26,043 nt of DNA. Source: Saccoglossus kowalevskii. Taxonomy: Eukaryota; Hemichordata; Enteropneusta; Harrimaniidae. Where the stretch lies: the NCBI RefSeq assembly GCF_000003605.2, contig NW_003126886.1:36167-62209 (forward strand), in the 5' to 3' direction. Below are positions 23,159 through 26,043 of this stretch, piece by piece. Both the position numbers and the translations under genes were made by a program. The notes beneath the pieces are model-generated. The model saw only the letters and a list, made by a program, of their open reading frames with translations. It was not told the origin of the DNA and did no database searches. Within the stretch, counting starts at the first letter, position 1, and each line of letters starts with the position of its first letter.

Positions 23159-23249
23159 GTTTAGAAGTTTAAACTATTCCACGATGGAAGTCACTACGTA
23201 CGCACTAAATTATTTGCTACTATACATAATTTGGTATCAGACTGGTTGA
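23159..23249 (+). pseudogene. Degenerate tandem copy of the 5' part of exon C (pseudo-exon)
   Basis: These 91 nt align to the first 104 nt of exon C (23284-23387) with one 13-nt deletion near the start and roughly four-fifths identity over the remaining ~70 nt; examples are tttaaactattc, cactacgt, actatacat and ttggtatcaga. The copy is preceded by its own pyrimidine-rich tract and a tttacag acceptor (ending 23158), as in the real exon, so the duplication unit was about 125 bp and included the splice acceptor. The 13-nt deletion shifts the frame, which then reads to a TGA at the end of the copy, and no donor follows. Inclusion would therefore truncate the protein in SH2. It is a dead duplicate lying directly before the functional acceptor. 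Confidence 0.85.
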
Positions 23250-23283
23250 CTTGTCTCTCTCTCTCATTTTTACAATTTCACAG

Positions 23284-23557
23284 GTTTGGAGGCGTAACTA
23301 AGAATTTTAAACTATTCTATGATGGGAAACACTACGTGGGCGATAAACGATTTGATACTATACATGATTTGGTATCAGATGGGTTGATAACCATGCATAT
23401 GGAATCTAAAGCGGCTGATTATATTGCGGTTATGGTATCAGAACCAATATATGAACACCATTCCAAGTATACAACGCTAGATGGAAGGAAAAGAAAACAA
23501 AGCGTAAAGAAAGAAGTGAAGATTTATGATGAGTTCAATAAAGCTAACATAACAGTG
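23284..23557 (+). CDS. CHN: Chimaerin exon C: C-terminal half of SH2 domain and start of linker
   Basis: This 274-nt exon is entered through a pyrimidine-rich ...tttcacag acceptor and left through gtaagt. The first base completes Arg, then 91 codons follow: [59 protein letters not shown], and a basic tract [13 protein letters not shown] ending NKANITV. The GKH.VG.KRF..IHDLV..GLIT segment is the second half of SH2 and matches the vertebrate proteins closely. The PIYEH.......TL segment is the start of the SH2-C1 linker. The lysine/arginine-rich stretch is more basic than I recall for the vertebrate linker. An apparent upstream Met at 23231 is an intron-derived reading and not a real start. A frameshifted tandem copy of the first ~100 nt lies just upstream. 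Confidence 0.97.
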
Positions 23558-23559
23558 GT

Positions 23560-24300
23560 AAGTACGACAATGAATCAATGAGTGAGCAAATAAACCACCT
23601 GAATGAATGAATGAATGAACAAGTGAATAAAGGATTTGACAAGTGAATAAATAATTAAACAAATGAATATATGACTAGTCAAGTGAGTGAAAGAATTAGT
23701 CAATGAATGAATGAGTGAAGTAATTGGTCAATGAAAGAATTAGTCAATGAGTGAAGTGATTGGTCAATGAAAGAATTAGGCAATGAATGAACGAGTGAAA
23801 TAATTGGTCAATGACTGAATGAGTAAAATAATTGATCAATGAATGAATGAGTTAAAGAATTAGTCATGAATGAAAGAGTGAAAGAATTGTTCAATGACTG
23901 AATGAGTGAAATAATTGGTCAATGAATGAGTGAAAGGATTGGTCAATGAATGAATTATCAGACATGCTTAGTCAGATGAGTGAAATATGCAAATGAACAA
24001 GTGGATGATAATTAGATAAATGAATTGATTGAACAGCTGAATGAATGATTGAACATTAGATTATTGATTATACAAATGAACAAGTTAGTGAATAATTAGA
24101 CAATGGAATAATAGAATAAATAATTTGATGAATGAAAGATCAGATAAATGGACAAGTGAATGAAAATTTTGAAAACATGACTTAACAAATGAAAAAGTGA
24201 ATAAATGATTGGACAAATGGACAATGTATAAATATGAAATAAATGCAAAAATCAATGAATGGAGTAAATGAAAAAATGAATTAATGGGTCACCAAATTAA
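23560..24300 (+). repeat. Degenerate (TGAA)n-derived repeat filling the intron between exons C and D
   Basis: Almost the whole intron is built of tgaa, tgag and caa tetramer words (gaatgaatgaatgaatgaac; gaaagaattagtcaatgaat; ataattggtcaatgaatgag), with longer local periods, grading into an A-rich remnant before the acceptor. Confidence 0.85.
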
Positions 24301-24352
24301 TTAATGTATGGACTTTTGGTGATATTTTACATTCTTTTATTCATTATTATAG

Positions 24353-24436
24353 AAAGATGCTCCAACTAAACCAGAACATATTGAAGAAATAGAAGAAATA
24401 GTTCCCTCGTCTTATGAAAAACCACATAAATTTAAG
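24353..24436 (+). CDS. CHN: Chimaerin exon D: linker and first zinc ligand of C1 domain
   Basis: This 84-nt exon, exactly 28 codons with phase 0 at both ends, follows a ttattatag acceptor. It encodes KDAPTKPEHIEEIEEIVP followed by SSYEKPHKFK. The end corresponds to the vertebrate YEK.HNFK. The His in PHKF is the first zinc ligand of the C1 consensus H-x12-C-x2-C-x13-C, and the spacing to the Cys in exon E is exactly 12. The linker is acidic (EHIEEIEEIV). The donor is AAG|GTATTT, weak at +5 (T instead of G). The last ~27 nt of this exon and its donor are the first unit of a tandem array that fills the start of the next intron. Confidence 0.93.
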
Positions 24437-24835
24437 GTATTTATTGCTATAGCTTCAAAATAATGTCCTCATTGCATGAGAAAGCACACAAATTTAAGGT
24501 ATTAATTGCTATAGCTTAAACATAATGCCTTTGTCTTATGAAAAACCACATAAATTTAAAGTATTTATTGCTATAGCTTCAAAATAATGTCCTCATTGCA
24601 TGAGAAACCACATCAATTTAAGGTATTTATTGCTATAGCTTAAAAATAATGTCCTCAATGCATGAGAAAGCACACAAATTTAAGGTATTTATTGCTATAG
24701 CTTCAAAATAATGTTCTCATCGCATGAGAAACCACGTAAAATTAAGGTATTTATTGCTAAAGCTTTAAAATAATCTTTGTTTTATGAAAAACCACATAAA
24801 TTTAAGGTATTCATTGTTATAACTTAAAAATAATA
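24410..24835 (+). repeat. ~62-bp tandem array grown from the exon D 3' end and splice donor
   Basis: The junction word ttaagg(t) recurs at 24432, 24494, 24555 (as ttaaag), 24618, 24680, 24742 and 24802, giving seven copies spaced 60-63 bp. The first is the true exon D end. Units carry the exon-like part (..tatgaaaaaccacataaattt or a variant with gcatgagaaagcacac) followed by GTATTTATTGCTATAGCTT from the intron start. Two sub-types roughly alternate, suggesting an older dimer. In-frame reading past the real donor meets a TAA at 24461-24463, so use of any later donor copy would give a premature stop. Confidence 0.9.
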
Positions 24836-25190
24836 CTCTTGTTGGATTAGGTTAAATTGTGTGTCTGCCTTAATGTATTATCCAACTTAATACTTTTCTA
24901 CTTATTTTGTGAACAGTGCCACCAGTGTTTAACTGCAACTTTTGCTCTTTTTTATATAACCAGTATCTTTCATATAAAATACCTTTTTTGTCATATACAT
25001 GAATATAAAAACTACATTACTAAGCTGGTTGGCACATATCATTTTTAGTTCAATGATCTTAGATCCACTGAGCTATGCCGATGATGATGTGTCTATCATC
25101 AGGATAGATAGATAGATGGTTGTCTGTCTGGATTTCAGGAAAAATGGTTGGATGTGGGTAACTTCTAAAAAAAAAAAAAACGCTGAAGTG
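24836..25190 (+). other. Middle of the intron between exons D and E
   Basis: Non-repetitive AT-rich sequence with a short gatagatagatag tract near 25104 and a 14-A run at 25167-25180. No exon seen. Confidence 0.6.
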
Positions 25191-25370
25191 TTGATTTGAC
25201 TTGATTATTGTTGTTTTGACTTGATTATTGTTGATTTGACTTGATTATTGTTGTTTTGACTTGATTATTGTTGATTTGACTTGATTATTGTTGATTTGAC
25301 TTGATTATTGTTGATTTGACTTGATTATTGTTGATTTGACTTGATTATTGTTGATTTGACTTGATTATTG
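25191..25370 (+). repeat. 20-bp minisatellite in the intron between exons D and E
   Basis: Nine full units of ttgatttgacttgattattg, two with ttgttttgac instead. They follow a 14-A run (25167-25180). Confidence 0.97.
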
Positions 25371-25582
25371 TTGTTTGCTAAATTAGCTACCAATAAATAT
25401 ACAAATGCTCAAATGACTTCTTCTATGACACTATTTTGTCTATATTTTTGATAGTCATGATAGCCAGAAATTAGTTTCTGTAAAAATGCAATAATTCAAT
25501 GAACTTTTGGTACATTATCCTTTCTTTATTGACTTCTTGTTGACAAACACGTTCTTTATTTATTTTTCTTATTTATTTGTAG

Positions 25583-25667
25583 GTTCATAATTTTGTTGGT
25601 CCAAACTGGTGTGAATATTGCGGTAATTTCATGTGGGGACTCATTGCACAGGGTGTCAAATGTTCAG
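25583..25667 (+). CDS. CHN: Chimaerin exon E: first half of C1 (diacylglycerol/phorbol-ester) domain
   Basis: This 85-nt exon follows a tttgtag acceptor and ends at CAG|GTGAGA. It encodes [16 protein letters not shown] then [12 protein letters not shown], plus one base (g) of a split codon, which is Asp in vertebrates. With the His in exon D this gives H-x12-C-x2-C-x13-C, the first four zinc ligands of a typical C1 domain. The GP.WC and GLIAQG residues are the two loops that form the diacylglycerol-binding groove, so ligand binding is expected. The remaining C-x2-C...H..C...C ligands must come from an exon beyond position 26043. The exon end chosen here is the only one giving canonical C1 spacing. 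The exon's 3' part and donor are repeated at least seven more times downstream, so alternative 3' ends are possible. Confidence 0.95.
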
Positions 25668-26043
25668 GTGAGAGATATTTCATGTGGGGACTCATAGCAC
25701 AGGGTGTCAAATGCTCAGGTGAGATATTTTATGTGGGGACTCATAGCACAGGGTGTCAAATGCTCAGGTGAGATATTTCATGTGGGGACTCATAGCACAG
25801 GATGTCAAATGTTCAGGTGAGATATTTCATGTGGGGACTCATTGCACAGGGGTCCAATGTTCAGGTGAGATATTTCATGTGGGGACTCATAGCACAGGGG
25901 TCCAATGTTCAGGTGAGATATTTCATGTGGGGACTCATAGCACAGGATGTCAAATGTTCAGGTGAGATATTTCATGTGGGGACTCATTGCACAGGGGTCC
26001 AATGTTCAGGTGAGATATTTCATGTGGGGACTCATAGCACAAG
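25629..26043 (+). repeat. 48-51-bp tandem array grown from the exon E 3' end and splice donor (continues past the window)
   Basis: The CAG|GTGAGA donor is present at 25668, 25719, 25768, 25817, 25865, 25913, 25962 and 26010, spaced 51, 49, 49, 48, 48, 49 and 48 bp. Each unit repeats coding sequence for [13 protein letters not shown] (tttcatgtggggactcat..gcacag) plus the gtgagatatttc intron start. Some units have aggggtcc in place of agggtgtca. The array starts within exon E and runs off the right edge. The first added unit is a multiple of three and stop-free; reading further in that frame meets TGA at 25769-25771. Confidence 0.93.

Larger units (their letters stand above)
20764..23283 (+). 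other. 2.5-kb chimaerin intron (between exons B and C)
   Basis: Bounded by gtaagt and ttcacag. The first part (20780-20920) has loosely repeated ggtgtatatagac/gccataata words. The middle holds the octamer array with its inserted element, and the end holds the pseudo-copy of exon C. Confidence 0.9.
12530..25667 (+). other. CHN: Chimaerin (Rac GTPase-activating protein) gene, 5' and 3' incomplete; five internal exons
   Basis: Five exons on the + strand join in frame to encode a pre-SH2 segment, an SH2 domain, a linker and the first half of a C1 domain, in the order known for alpha2/beta2-chimaerin (CHN1/CHN2). Family knowledge: chimaerins are cytosolic proteins recruited to membranes by diacylglycerol binding to C1, after which a C-terminal RhoGAP domain inactivates Rac. 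Seen here: every junction has AG/GT borders and compatible phases (2, 2, 0, 0, then 1 at the right edge), and the joined protein matches the remembered vertebrate proteins at diagnostic stretches (YQLQ...[46 protein letters not shown]). The initiator exon, the rest of C1 and the RhoGAP domain are not in the window. Orthology to the chimaerin family is near certain. Which vertebrate paralogue it resembles more cannot be decided, and an invertebrate pro-orthologue is expected. Confidence 0.95.

Noticed and set aside
23231-23283. ATG at 23231 as a start for an SH2 protein
   Set aside because: The bases before 23284 are the pseudo-exon end and the polypyrimidine tract; the acceptor at 23283 and the exon B match show that it is an intron.
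25753-25965. 70-codon reading over the exon E array
   Set aside because: It is in a different frame from the C1 exon for most of its length and starts at a chance ATG inside a repeat unit.

Overview
This window is a piece of an AT-rich, intron-rich animal genome. Several things point to an invertebrate metazoan: GT-AG introns of 0.8 to 8 kb, five consecutive exons of a chimaerin-type Rho GTPase-activating protein gene on the + strand, a decayed non-LTR retrotransposon tail, inverted-repeat elements, very abundant mini- and microsatellites, and a 680-base run of N typical of a scaffolded draft. Frequent TACATGTA words and the interspersed-repeat style recall marine lophotrochozoans, but the lineage is an inference and I would not name a species. 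I see no prokaryotic genes, CRISPR arrays or confident tRNA/rRNA genes.

Layout. From 1 to about 12.5 kb I find no host exon. This part holds an inverted-repeat-ended element with internal 157-bp repeats (621-1415), a second copy (3435-4020), an (AGAAT)n microsatellite (2519-2635), a dead LINE 3' end (4833-5520), a small inverted-repeat element with a duplicated 64-bp segment (7779-8181), and a large 31-bp minisatellite (9027-11807) that contains the assembly gap. A fold-back element (12199-12343) lies just before the first exon.

From 12.5 kb to the right edge is the chimaerin gene. Exon A (12530-12617) encodes the conserved segment before SH2. Exons B (20647-20763) and C (23284-23557) encode the SH2 domain and the start of the linker. 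Exon D (24353-24436) encodes the rest of the linker and the first zinc-binding His of the C1 domain. Exon E (25583-25667) encodes the first three Cys of C1. The splice phases are consistent through all five exons. The first coding exon(s), the rest of C1 and the RhoGAP domain must lie outside the window. In the known family, the C1 domain binds diacylglycerol, SH2 is a regulatory phosphotyrosine-type module, and the GAP domain turns off Rac.

The most unusual feature is local amplification of exon-intron boundaries in this one gene. The 5' edge of exon C has a frameshifted tandem copy upstream (23159-23249). The 3' end of exon D plus its donor is repeated about seven times at ~62 bp. The 3' end of exon E plus its donor is repeated at least eight times at ~48-51 bp and runs off the window. 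The introns also carry 82-bp, 40-bp, 22-bp (ATGCAAAT octamer-bearing), 20-bp and degenerate tetranucleotide arrays. I did not find a wholly new biological system. The boundary minisatellites, including one extra donor that would add exactly 17 in-frame codons to the C1 exon, are the best candidates for follow-up.
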